NCBI GenBank assembly: GCA_937898415.1
Contig: CALDLA010000037.1
Location: forward strand, 1-6,627
DNA: 6,627 nt
Source of the DNA: an uncultured Prevotellaceae bacterium
Lineage (GTDB): Bacteria > Bacteroidota > Bacteroidia > Bacteroidales > Bacteroidaceae
Direction of reading: 5' to 3'
Below are positions 1-6,620 of this stretch, piece after piece (position 1 is the stretch's first letter; each line of letters starts with the position of its first letter). Position numbers and translations under genes: made by a program. The notes beneath the pieces were generated by a model. The model saw only the letters and a program-made list of their open reading frames with translations, was not told where the DNA came from and made no database searches.

Positions 1-7
1 CCGTTTG

Positions 8-40
8 CAAAGATAGACATTTTTTGTCTAACTGCGCAAA
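8..40 (-). promoter_or_regulatory. Promoter for the next minus-strand gene beyond the left edge
   Basis: The minus strand shows TTTG (40-37), a 21-nt spacer and TATCTTTG (15-8). This is the best complete -33/-7 pair in the window by the Bacteroidota consensus. It points left, so the gene downstream of the operon probably has its own promoter and is a separate transcription unit. Confidence 0.5.
14..30. repeat. Palindrome overlapping the left-edge promoter, possible operator
   Basis: TAGACA (14-19) and TGTCTA (25-30) are perfect 6-bp arms around five T residues. One arm overlaps the first two bases of the -7 element (8-15), and the rest lies in the spacer. That is the classic position for a repressor site. 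Alternatively it is a short hairpin behind the operon. Confidence 0.35.
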
Positions 41-64
41 TAAAAAACAAAAACTTTTTTTATT
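39..64. terminator. Weak A/T-only hairpin downstream of the operon
   Basis: AATAAAAAA (39-47) and TTTTTTATT (56-64) are 9-bp inverted arms around an 8-nt loop, 60 nt beyond the last stop codon. On the minus strand the hairpin ends in a T-run. With no G/C pairs the stem is weak, so a terminator function is only possible. No GC-rich terminator is visible after gene 4. Confidence 0.2.
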
Positions 65-123
65 ATTGTATTCTGACTTATTTTATTGACCAGCATCAAT
101 TTTCATTGTACGACACCTATACA

Positions 124-1206
124 CTACACATATGGCTCACCATTTATCCACATCAAAAAAGGTTCGCTATGTTCATTCGCCTCAATAATCTTCTTCTTGT
201 CTGCAATATCATACTTTGAAGAGTTCACATTATAAACCTGAACCTCGTCCTCATACTTCAGCCCTATCAGCAGCACTCCAAGAGCCAAAAGTTTACTCGT
301 CAACAAAGCGAATCCGAAACATATTTGTCCGTCAATCAGTTTCAACGTATCTTTGTAGTCTTGCATCAATTTTTCCAGTCGATTGTACAACTCGAACGGG
401 TCACGCTCTGGCGCATAAAGCAAATTCTGCGGCTCTACTTTCAGGGTATCTGTCAGGAAGTCATTATATTCCCACAAAAGCTGGTCTGAACGGCCAGGCT
501 CTTTTGACGGGAAAGGCAAAACCGGACAAACTTCTTTGGGGTGGAACGTATCATAAACCAGTTTCAGATGTTCCTTCTTATCTTCACCCATCAGCGGAAC
601 AAAGATATTGATGGGGTTGAAAACCGATTCCATACCGTAGGACGCCCTGAAATTGTATAGCGGAGTTATCGTCTCTTCGTTATATTTCTTCTTGATTAAT
701 TTGTCTATCTCCACATTCTCCGACACAGTTATGAAAAGATTAGTCTGGTCGTACTGTGTCTTGTCATAGAGCAACTTGGCAATATTGTAATAATAGGCAC
801 AGGGAATGGCACTGACATCCAGAATAATATCCGTATAAGCAGTATAGTCAATTTGGTTTAATTGTCTGAGCATACTCTTGATACGGTTGTCCCAAGACAA
901 TTTAGCGTCAATGATTATCGTCTGATAGTATATGTCCTTTTCATTCATCAGCGCCTCGAACTCTGCCACATTCTGCTTATAGAACTCATCACCGTCCGTT
1001 TCTTCCTTTGCAGGAAAGTCAACGGCCAGACAATCCAAGGTCTGGTAGGCTACATCCTCAAAGATCTTCTTCAAAATGTTATTCATCCTGGGATCAAAGC
1101 CTTTCCCCATAACGAATAATAATTTAGCGTTTCTTTGCGCATAGTAGCTCTTCCAAAAATCAGAAACTTCTTCCTGCTGAAAGAACATATAAGAATTCCA
1201 CTTCAT
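124..1206 (-). CDS. Uncharacterised 360-residue protein, last gene of the four-gene operon
   Basis: I do not recognise the family. The protein is soluble-looking, with no signal peptide and no clear membrane segment; a hydrophobic stretch at 295-316 is more likely a buried helix. It looks like an alpha/beta (Rossmann-like) fold with several glycine- and proline-rich blocks of the kind that stay conserved in active or ligand-binding sites: KLLFVMGKGFDPR (28-40), the strand IILDVSAIP (127-135), PVLPFPSKEPGRSD (228-241), ERDPFELY (267-274) and LLTSKLLALG (301-310). The first block could be a nucleotide- or phosphate-binding loop. The gene begins 14 nt after the ATPase stop, and its ATG is preceded by AAAGGGTGAG, the only Shine-Dalgarno-like run seen in the operon. 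That fits reinitiation or separate loading of the last cistron. By position it could be the effector or the sensor of the system; this is inference only. The open frame, operon position and complete stop make the gene itself secure. Confidence 0.82.
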   Translation of the reverse strand: MKWNSYMFFQQEEVSDFWKSYYAQRNAKLLFVMGKGFDPRMNNILKKIFEDVAYQTLDCLAVDFPAKEETDGDEFYKQNVAEFEALMNEKDIYYQTIIIDAKLSWDNRIKSMLRQLNQIDYTAYTDIILDVSAIPCAYYYNIAKLLYDKTQYDQTNLFITVSENVEIDKLIKKKYNEETITPLYNFRASYGMESVFNPINIFVPLMGEDKKEHLKLVYDTFHPKEVCPVLPFPSKEPGRSDQLLWEYNDFLTDTLKVEPQNLLYAPERDPFELYNRLEKLMQDYKDTLKLIDGQICFGFALLTSKLLALGVLLIGLKYEDEVQVYNVNSSKYDIADKKKIIEANEHSEPFLMWINGEPYV

Positions 1207-1220
1207 AGCTCACCCTTTCG

Positions 1221-3092
1221 TTATAGCCAGGATTTTATCTGATCAACCTTCAGTTTCCGCCAGCCGCCGTAGTTCAACGGGATGCCGGCATACACACACA
1301 GCGCACGGTTCAAGTAGAATACCGACCACAACTGGCCTTTATTACCCTGTTGTTCATCAAGCCTTAATGTCAACAGATTGTAAGCCACACAGGTTCTTAA
1401 CAGTTCTATCAACTGCTCGTTCTCCGGATCTTTATGCCAGGGTACATTTTTCTTCTGCCGCCGCGTCCCGAAGTCATCATTCACGGCAAAGCCACTCACC
1501 GTCCTATACGAATAACTGTCTGTAAAAGTCTGCTTCCTACAGAAGTCTATCATTCTGGTAAGAAAGACCTTCATTTCGTCGCCATGTGGCATCTTCTCAA
1601 TTCTGGCAAAATACTCTGCCGCTTTGTCCCTGATAACTTCATCTTGCTCCTTTGCCGTAAGCGTGTAATCCGTAGGACTCGTTATCTTCTTCGCTGTAAT
1701 ACGGCTGAAAAGGGCTGATGAAAAATCAAGGAACTGCTCAACGTTCACATTGGCCACATTGATAAGCGATTTCTCACCATAATACTTGGGCAATCCCAAT
1801 TCCGCAGGCAGGATTTCTTCCGTTGGCTTCAGTGTTTCCGACAACAAGGAATTCAATTCATCCGGCTCATACGGAAACAGACGCATTGTATCAATCACTT
1901 CCGATTTGCGGTTAGCAAACATCAAGAGAGCTCGGGCTGAATAAGCACGCTCCTTTAAATCCGATATTGACTCTACGGCATTAATGAGATTCTCGTAAGA
2001 TCTTATTTCAGGGTGAGTAGCTAGTTTCTGCAAACACTTCTGGGCACCAACTCGATACTTCTGATCCCATTCTCCTTCATCACTGTTCGCCAACAACATC
2101 ATTAGGTCTATATCAGCCATGGCGTATATTGACCGCCTGTTGGCAATCAATTTGACCATCTTTTCAAATTCAGTGGATTTTTTGTCTTTATACTTGTCCA
2201 ATTCTATGACTTGATAGTCCCGTTCCTGCTTGTCTGTTTCCAGCAGTTCGCTTGAAACCAGATTGTCCAGTCTCTCTGCTATCCAGAACGTAACGTTCAA
2301 TCGGGTTTCAACGCATACTTTTTCAAGCGTACTGCGCTGTCCTTTTGTCAACTTATGGGCATCGTCAAGCTGGAAAATGAATTCTTCGCATAGGTTGTGG
2401 CCTGGATAGGAGAACCACTGTGCATTCATCAGTGGTAGCACAAATAATGATGAACAGGAGAATACACTGTTTCCTTCACGCTCGAAAGAGTTAATGGCTT
2501 TATATATATCTTTTTCCTTCTCAGAAGCCCAGTCCAAAAGGTCTTTGCAACTGCATCTTGTTCTGGGGAAATCCAGCTCTGCATCCAGTATATTTGCATC
2601 CTGTGGCGTATAAGCTATCTTATACAAATCTTCGGGACCAACGCCCGACAGTCTCATCAGAGTTTTAATCGTTGATATGACAAAACGCACATTGAGCAAT
2701 GCCAGGAACATCGAGGTCTGTTCTGCCTTGCTGTACATTTCCTCATCATCTATCAAGGCGTAATCGCTTCTCGTCAGCAGATAGACACCGCAACGCTTGA
2801 TTTTGTTCTTGTCCTTTACTCCCAGTTTGTTCAGAGCCTCAAACACATCCCTCGTTTCCTTGTTGTGACTCACAATCTTCTTCAAGACGGTGGGATAGAA
2901 AATACGCAACAGGGAGGTCTTTCCAAATCCCGGAGGGCTTTGGATAAACGTCACGAAATGCCACAACTTACCTTCATCGTTCTGTTTTTGCAGTTTCCTC
3001 ATAGGTTCTGTGGAGAACAACTTCAGAAACAGCTCGTCAGAATCGATATTCTCGGTAGTGCGCAGTGCAAAAGGATTTGATGGTCTATCCAT
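1221..3092 (-). CDS. ORC/CDC6-like AAA+ (STAND-type) P-loop ATPase
   Basis: A 623-residue cytosolic ATPase. The N-terminus NPFALRTTENI (6-16) resembles the lead-in of ORC/CDC6-like and other STAND ATPases. Walker A is SPPGFGKTSLLR (52-63, K58), and Walker B is FIFQLDDAHKL (238-248) with D243/D244 and H246 where a Glu is usual. A sensor-1-like strand NVTFWIAERL (266-275) ends in an ER pair. The remaining ~340 residues are mostly helical, as in the lid and partner-binding parts of such ATPases. The C-terminus (about 592-623, YLNRALCVYAGIPLNYGGW then a basic helix) could be a winged-helix-like or DNA-binding end, but I cannot prove that. Inferred role: an ATP-driven switch that senses DNA or an invader and controls the neighbouring enzymes. 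It starts 1 nt after the PRTase gene with no Shine-Dalgarno. It is not DnaA or a clamp loader: the size, the Walker B variant and the neighbours do not fit. The ATPase call is firm; the ORC/CDC6 subfamily is probable. Confidence 0.88.
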   Translation of the reverse strand: MDRPSNPFALRTTENIDSDELFLKLFSTEPMRKLQKQNDEGKLWHFVTFIQSPPGFGKTSLLRIFYPTVLKKIVSHNKETRDVFEALNKLGVKDKNKIKRCGVYLLTRSDYALIDDEEMYSKAEQTSMFLALLNVRFVISTIKTLMRLSGVGPEDLYKIAYTPQDANILDAELDFPRTRCSCKDLLDWASEKEKDIYKAINSFEREGNSVFSCSSLFVLPLMNAQWFSYPGHNLCEEFIFQLDDAHKLTKGQRSTLEKVCVETRLNVTFWIAERLDNLVSSELLETDKQERDYQVIELDKYKDKKSTEFEKMVKLIANRRSIYAMADIDLMMLLANSDEGEWDQKYRVGAQKCLQKLATHPEIRSYENLINAVESISDLKERAYSARALLMFANRKSEVIDTMRLFPYEPDELNSLLSETLKPTEEILPAELGLPKYYGEKSLINVANVNVEQFLDFSSALFSRITAKKITSPTDYTLTAKEQDEVIRDKAAEYFARIEKMPHGDEMKVFLTRMIDFCRKQTFTDSYSYRTVSGFAVNDDFGTRRQKKNVPWHKDPENEQLIELLRTCVAYNLLTLRLDEQQGNKGQLWSVFYLNRALCVYAGIPLNYGGWRKLKVDQIKSWL

Positions 3093-3093
3093 A

Positions 3094-4227
3094 TCAATGT
3101 CTGCTTATACGTGGGAATAGCCCCCTGAATTTACTTGTATCTTCCCATATTACGGGCATAGTATTGTTTGGTGTGTTGTGGGATAGCACCAGCAATAGGC
3201 TACACTCGTTAAAGCCCCAGTAGGGTTCATCGTGTTTGCCCTTCCGGTAACTGTCGGTCAGTATAGATGACCAGTCGTAGTACTTGTCTTTTTTCAGTAC
3301 ATTCTTGAGACCAGGATGGGTCTTGATAAGATTTATCTCTTCCGTCTTAATTAGCTGGACACAGTCCACATTGAACTGTATCAGGTCATTCATGCCGTTG
3401 TCAGATAGATATTTTCCCACTTCACGCTTGATATTCGTTATGGCCTCCTCTGTAGCCACACAGAAAAGGACGCTGACCTTGACTTGACCTTTCACGAAAA
3501 GGTCGGAAAGTTCTTTTGACTCATCATCAGCCGATCCTTCAGAGCCTGCTTCCTTGGGTTTCATACCTCTCAAGACTTTTATGATTTTACCTTTGAACTT
3601 GTTGTCTTCCTTTCTGGCAAAACTGGTTCCGCTCGCGGTGAAGTCATCCACTAGAAACAAAGACTCAAACAGATTCCTATTGGTTCCTTTAAGCAAATTG
3701 TCCTTACGCAGTTCATCATACATATCCTGCAATTTCTCCTGATTGGGATAGTACATTGGGAGTACCTGCTCATTGCTGAAACCTGCCGTACGTCTGAGAA
3801 TATCTATGTGCGAACCATCGCTCAAACCCACTACTAAAGAGAGACGCTTCTGGATCTTGTATTCCTGTGAGTTCTCAATCTTGTTCAACTGGTATCTCGA
3901 CAATCCCGCCTTGCTTGCGGAGAGGTCTCTGATGAACGGTTTTATTTTTGAGCTATACATCAAGTCCACAAGATACTTGATTTGCTCAGAGGATATAAAT
4001 GTCAAGTGCTTATTGAAGGCGGAATAGATAGTCTCCACATCCTCCTTGTCAAATTGTGACATCCACTGGGCAAAACTCGACATAAACCTGAAGCCAGGGT
4101 CAAACTGGCTATAGGAATCATATTTCGTCCTGGCCATGAAGGACAACTTAGGAAGCTCCTTGCTAAGGCGCTTGTCATCCCACTTTGTGACCTTTGCTAA
4201 CAATGAAACTGCAAGATTGTCATTCAT
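3094..4227 (-). CDS. Phosphoribosyltransferase-like protein (divergent, conflict-system type)
   Basis: A 377-residue cytosolic protein without signal peptide or membrane segment. The diagnostic feature is LFLVDDFTASGTSFAR (190-205), matching the type I phosphoribosyltransferase PRPP-binding loop: a hydrophobic strand, two acidic residues, then T-A-S-G-T-S for the 5'-phosphate. Other likely conserved blocks are VVGLSDGSHIDILRR (132-146), the strand VSVLFCVATEEA (251-262), and a C-terminal block LSHNTPNNTMPVIWED (348-363) followed by FRGLFPR (367-373). Residues 222-243 are a charged, low-complexity insertion just after the PRPP loop. The N-terminal ~120 residues are helical and unassigned. No hallmark of purine, pyrimidine or amino-acid biosynthetic PRTases is seen, so the acceptor base is unknown. 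It may make or break a nucleotide, or only bind one. Its ATG overlaps the upstream stop by 4 nt, and the next gene starts 1 nt after its stop, so translational coupling is likely. No Shine-Dalgarno is visible. Confidence 0.87.
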   Translation of the reverse strand: MNDNLAVSLLAKVTKWDDKRLSKELPKLSFMARTKYDSYSQFDPGFRFMSSFAQWMSQFDKEDVETIYSAFNKHLTFISSEQIKYLVDLMYSSKIKPFIRDLSASKAGLSRYQLNKIENSQEYKIQKRLSLVVGLSDGSHIDILRRTAGFSNEQVLPMYYPNQEKLQDMYDELRKDNLLKGTNRNLFESLFLVDDFTASGTSFARKEDNKFKGKIIKVLRGMKPKEAGSEGSADDESKELSDLFVKGQVKVSVLFCVATEEAITNIKREVGKYLSDNGMNDLIQFNVDCVQLIKTEEINLIKTHPGLKNVLKKDKYYDWSSILTDSYRKGKHDEPYWGFNECSLLLVLSHNTPNNTMPVIWEDTSKFRGLFPRISRH

Positions 4228-6134
4228 ACGCTAAACTTACACGTTATCTTCCCTTCGATTGCCTTCATGCGGCTTAAGTAATAGAGGGTCGCATCAAGTC
4301 CCTTCATACCTGACGGGGCGATGTTCCAACAACTCTTTGCATTCTTTGATACACGGTCAACGCTCAATGAAAACTTACTGGTCAGCATTTCATAATCGTT
4401 GCCTTCCACGGTTCCGTAATCACCAATACACAAGGTGTGATCAGGATCTTCTATTACTCGTAGTTTGCTCACTTCACGGAAAACCACAATATCCATGCTG
4501 TGACTGCTGCGCCAAACACGGATGCCTTTCATCTGCTTGTCCCAGATGATTTCACGGCAGGTCTCATAAACCAGTAGTGATTCCGTCTGGGTCATTTCTC
4601 CCTCAATGGACAGTTGAAGGCTGCGCTCTTCAAATTTGTAGTCCACACAGCCCTTAGGGAGTCTTTGTTTCAGTTCATCCTCCAGCGCTTTAAGTTCACT
4701 GTCGAAAGGCTGGTTCTTCCATTCTTCCAGCTTTGCCTCATCGCCTAATGCTAAGAGGCAAGCACCGTTGTAGTAGCCCACCTTGATTTGTGGCCAATAC
4801 TTGCAATCGATGGTGTTCATGAAAGATTCGCCTACTGACTTTCCACGGCCTGTAGCCACCACAATCTGTGCTCCGTTTTCCAAGATCGGTAGCAAAGCAT
4901 TCGTGATTTCAGGACACAACCCCTTTGTGTAACGGCTTGTATGGTCGGAGGCAGAGAGAGTACCATCGTAGTCGAAGGCTACGGTGGAAAATTTGCCCCT
5001 GTTTAGCTGACGCACAAAACGCTTACATGCATCGCTGTAATGATTCCACAACGGGGCATTATCCTTTCCAGCAAGACCCAGTTTGCGGAGAACAGCCGCT
5101 TCGAGTGTCTTTTCTGAGGGAAGGATGCGGTTGGTCAACTTGAAATAGTCCAGATTGTATAGCACACGGCCATACCCTGGCACTCCGGGTTTGCCGGGGT
5201 CTATGCCACGGGCTTCGCCCAAGTTGTTGACAAAGCGGAATGCCTTTAACAGCATATCGATGGATGCTGCTGGCGTTTCCAGTTCTGTTTCTATATAGAT
5301 AACAGGTACTTTCTTGGGCAGGCAACCGATGGTTTTTTGTGCCAAATCTTTTTCAACGGGCGTGACCAGTGCAATGATGCATGAGTTCTCTCCCCGCTTG
5401 TCGAACCAATGGTGACGGCCATGACCGAAGTTGCGGTAGTCGCTCAACAGGGCTGAACCTAAAGCTGCCTCTGTGAGTTTGGATTCAATATCCCATGCCA
5501 CTGGCTCACCTACTGCACCATAGAGAACAATGAAGTTCTGGATGGAGGACAGTTCAAGGTTCAATGGCCTTGTGGCCAGCTCAAAGTTCAAAGTGTCATG
5601 CAGATTCAAACTTGAATCTTGAACCATGTAACCTGCCGCTTTGCAGAGCAGCGTGAACGTAGCAACCAACGAATTTGTGGCTAAGAAGCCATCTTTCTCA
5701 CTAGGAATGTCCTCGCACCAACGCACCACCTTGGGGTATTGCTCTAACAATTCTTCTGTTGGATTGTTTTTACGTAGGGTCAGGCTCATCATGGCTGTCT
5801 CGTTATATTTCAAGCCATACTTGATAACATTGAGAATATCTTTGTTCTTGCCGCTGGCGCTCAAAAACAGGAGCTTGCTATTACGGATAATGTCCTTTCC
5901 GGCATACATCAACTGCAAAGGGGTCATAGCCTCTGCCAGTACACCATTGCACCGCTGGTAAAGCTGGGCTGCATAATGGCAAGCACTAAGCGAACCGCCA
6001 GAGCCGATGCACACCAGAGGAATCTGCTTATTCTCTGCAAACAGAAAGTGCACAAGACGCGTCACATCTTGCTGCTCAGCCCATCGAATGGTTTCCGAAA
6101 GCTTTTTCAGCTCTCCCTTAAATGGCTTTCCCAT
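4224..6134 (-). CDS. Double-SIS (GlmS-like) domain fused to HAD phosphatase; first gene of the operon
   Basis: Predicted cytosolic bifunctional protein of 636 residues (numbered from the 6134 start). Residues about 10-310 form two SIS lobes of the GlmS/FrlB/AgaS type, which bind phosphosugars. The first lobe shows GSGGS (44-48) and SASGKNKD (92-99). The second shows KLTEAA (E222) and NFGHGRHH (H238), which line up by eye with E. coli GlmS Glu488 and His504, so isomerase or deglycase chemistry is plausible. A linker DPGKPGVPGYGRVLYNL (312-328) follows. Residues about 382-620 are a HAD hydrolase, probably the capped Cof/IIB type: DYDGT (D388, D390), ATGRG (T428), YYNGA (454-458), a candidate lysine K557 and GDYGTVEGND (571-580). 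All HAD motifs look intact. There is no GATase domain, so it is not GlmS itself. The frame is open upstream to an ATG at 6212 (662 aa), but the -7 element at 6179-6187 lies inside that extension; ATG 6167 would be almost leaderless. The stop overlaps the next gene's ATG (ATGA). Domain calls are firm; the substrate is unknown. Confidence 0.9.
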   Translation of the reverse strand: MGKPFKGELKKLSETIRWAEQQDVTRLVHFLFAENKQIPLVCIGSGGSLSACHYAAQLYQRCNGVLAEAMTPLQLMYAGKDIIRNSKLLFLSASGKNKDILNVIKYGLKYNETAMMSLTLRKNNPTEELLEQYPKVVRWCEDIPSEKDGFLATNSLVATFTLLCKAAGYMVQDSSLNLHDTLNFELATRPLNLELSSIQNFIVLYGAVGEPVAWDIESKLTEAALGSALLSDYRNFGHGRHHWFDKRGENSCIIALVTPVEKDLAQKTIGCLPKKVPVIYIETELETPAASIDMLLKAFRFVNNLGEARGIDPGKPGVPGYGRVLYNLDYFKLTNRILPSEKTLEAAVLRKLGLAGKDNAPLWNHYSDACKRFVRQLNRGKFSTVAFDYDGTLSASDHTSRYTKGLCPEITNALLPILENGAQIVVATGRGKSVGESFMNTIDCKYWPQIKVGYYNGACLLALGDEAKLEEWKNQPFDSELKALEDELKQRLPKGCVDYKFEERSLQLSIEGEMTQTESLLVYETCREIIWDKQMKGIRVWRSSHSMDIVVFREVSKLRVIEDPDHTLCIGDYGTVEGNDYEMLTSKFSLSVDRVSKNAKSCWNIAPSGMKGLDATLYYLSRMKAIEGKITCKFSV

Positions 6135-6178
6135 AATAAAACTTTGAGTCCACTTAAAAAGTGGCATTAATTTGATTT

Positions 6179-6187
6179 GCAAAGATA
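6179..6187 (-). promoter_or_regulatory. Bacteroidota-type -7 element, main operon promoter
   Basis: On the minus strand this reads TATCTTTGC, a perfect match to the Bacteroidota consensus TAnnTTTG. A run of eight A residues lies just upstream. The -33 element is poor: at about 19 nt spacing the sequence is GCTT rather than TTTG. Transcription would begin near 6172-6174, giving a leader of about 40 nt before the ATG at 6134. It therefore decides the start codon, because the ATG at 6212 lies upstream of the promoter. Confidence 0.6.
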
Positions 6188-6302
6188 ATACTTTTTTTTG
6201 AAATGGAAGCATAAAAATACCGTTTCGTGTGTAATTTAAGCATTTTTGTATAAACAGCCGATTTTTGATAATTTGTTAACTTTCGGTAATGATTAGAGCC
6301 AT

Positions 6303-6325
6303 TATTTGGGAGAGGTCACCAAATA
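6303..6325. repeat. 7-bp perfect inverted repeat upstream of the operon
   Basis: TATTTGG (6303-6309) and CCAAATA (6319-6325) are perfect inverted arms separated by 9 nt. It lies between the two candidate operon promoters. It may be a protein-binding site or a weak hairpin in a long leader; no function can be read from it. Confidence 0.35.
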
Positions 6326-6368
6326 GTTACTTTCAGGAGTCCGAAATCCTTCGCAATTCGTGTAAACA

Positions 6369-6386
6369 TCAATAAATCATTATTGA
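6369..6386. repeat. AT-rich 18-bp palindrome upstream of the operon
   Basis: TCAATAA (6369-6375), ATCA, TTATTGA (6380-6386): perfect 7-bp arms with a 4-nt centre. It lies about 16 nt downstream of the candidate upstream promoter at 6402-6409 in the direction of transcription, which is a position where a bound repressor could block it. Because the arms are almost all A/T, chance is a real alternative. Confidence 0.3.
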
Positions 6387-6401
6387 ACTTAATTACTGGC
6401 A

Positions 6402-6409
6402 CAAAGGTA
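6402..6409 (-). promoter_or_regulatory. Possible second, upstream operon promoter (-7 element)
   Basis: The minus strand reads TACCTTTG, again matching TAnnTTTG. A TTG lies 16 nt upstream (6428-6426), somewhat close for a -33 element. If active, it would give the operon a leader of roughly 260 nt. It could also be a chance match in AT-rich DNA. Confidence 0.3.
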
Positions 6410-6580
6410 CGAATAACAGTTGAATCAACCATACATTTTGCAGAGATTCTTTCCTTTGAGGTCATTTGAAATTTGAAAATATTAATGTTGAAATTCCTAC
6501 TTTAGTTATATCAAACTGCAAAAAGATGAAAAATTCGATGGACTAATGATTAATAATTCATAAAAATCAGCACAACAAAC

Positions 6581-6594
6581 ATACCGAATGGTAT
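6581..6594. repeat. Small palindrome in the -33 region of the right-edge promoter
   Basis: ATACC (6581-6585) and GGTAT (6590-6594) form perfect 5-bp arms around a 4-nt centre. It sits where the -33 element of the + strand promoter at 6613 should be, so a repressor or activator site is possible. The arms are short and chance is not excluded. Confidence 0.25.
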
Positions 6595-6612
6595 TTTTAA
6601 TTTCATTATTCG

Positions 6613-6620
6613 TATATTTG
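6613..6620 (+). promoter_or_regulatory. Outward-facing promoter (-7 element) at the right edge
   Basis: The + strand reads TATATTTG followed by C, a perfect TAnnTTTG match only 7 nt from the window end. It points right, towards a gene outside the window, divergent from the operon. No good -33 TTTG is present at the expected spacing; that position is occupied by the small palindrome at 6581-6594. Confidence 0.4.

Noticed and set aside
222..285. Membrane segment in the last protein (hydrophobic residues 295-316)
   Set aside because: The stretch is interrupted by K305, T303 and S304 and is short of a convincing transmembrane helix; a buried helix or strand is more likely.
216..611. 131-residue + strand open frame opposite gene 4
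   Set aside because: It is antisense to a well-supported gene, has no recognisable motif and no promoter, and its composition is typical of a shadow frame.
5059..5325. 88-residue minus-strand open frame inside gene 1
   Set aside because: It lies in another frame wholly within the SIS-HAD gene, and its translation is an Arg/Ser/Pro/Cys-rich shadow with no domain.
4224..6134. Gene 1 as glucosamine-6-phosphate synthase (glmS)
   Set aside because: The N-terminal glutaminase domain is absent, a HAD domain is fused at the C-terminus, and the neighbours are not cell-wall genes.
6326..6360. tRNA-like or attachment-site-like stretch with TCCGAAATCC
   Set aside because: It resembles a T-loop only loosely; no cloverleaf, no second copy in the window and no integrase were found.
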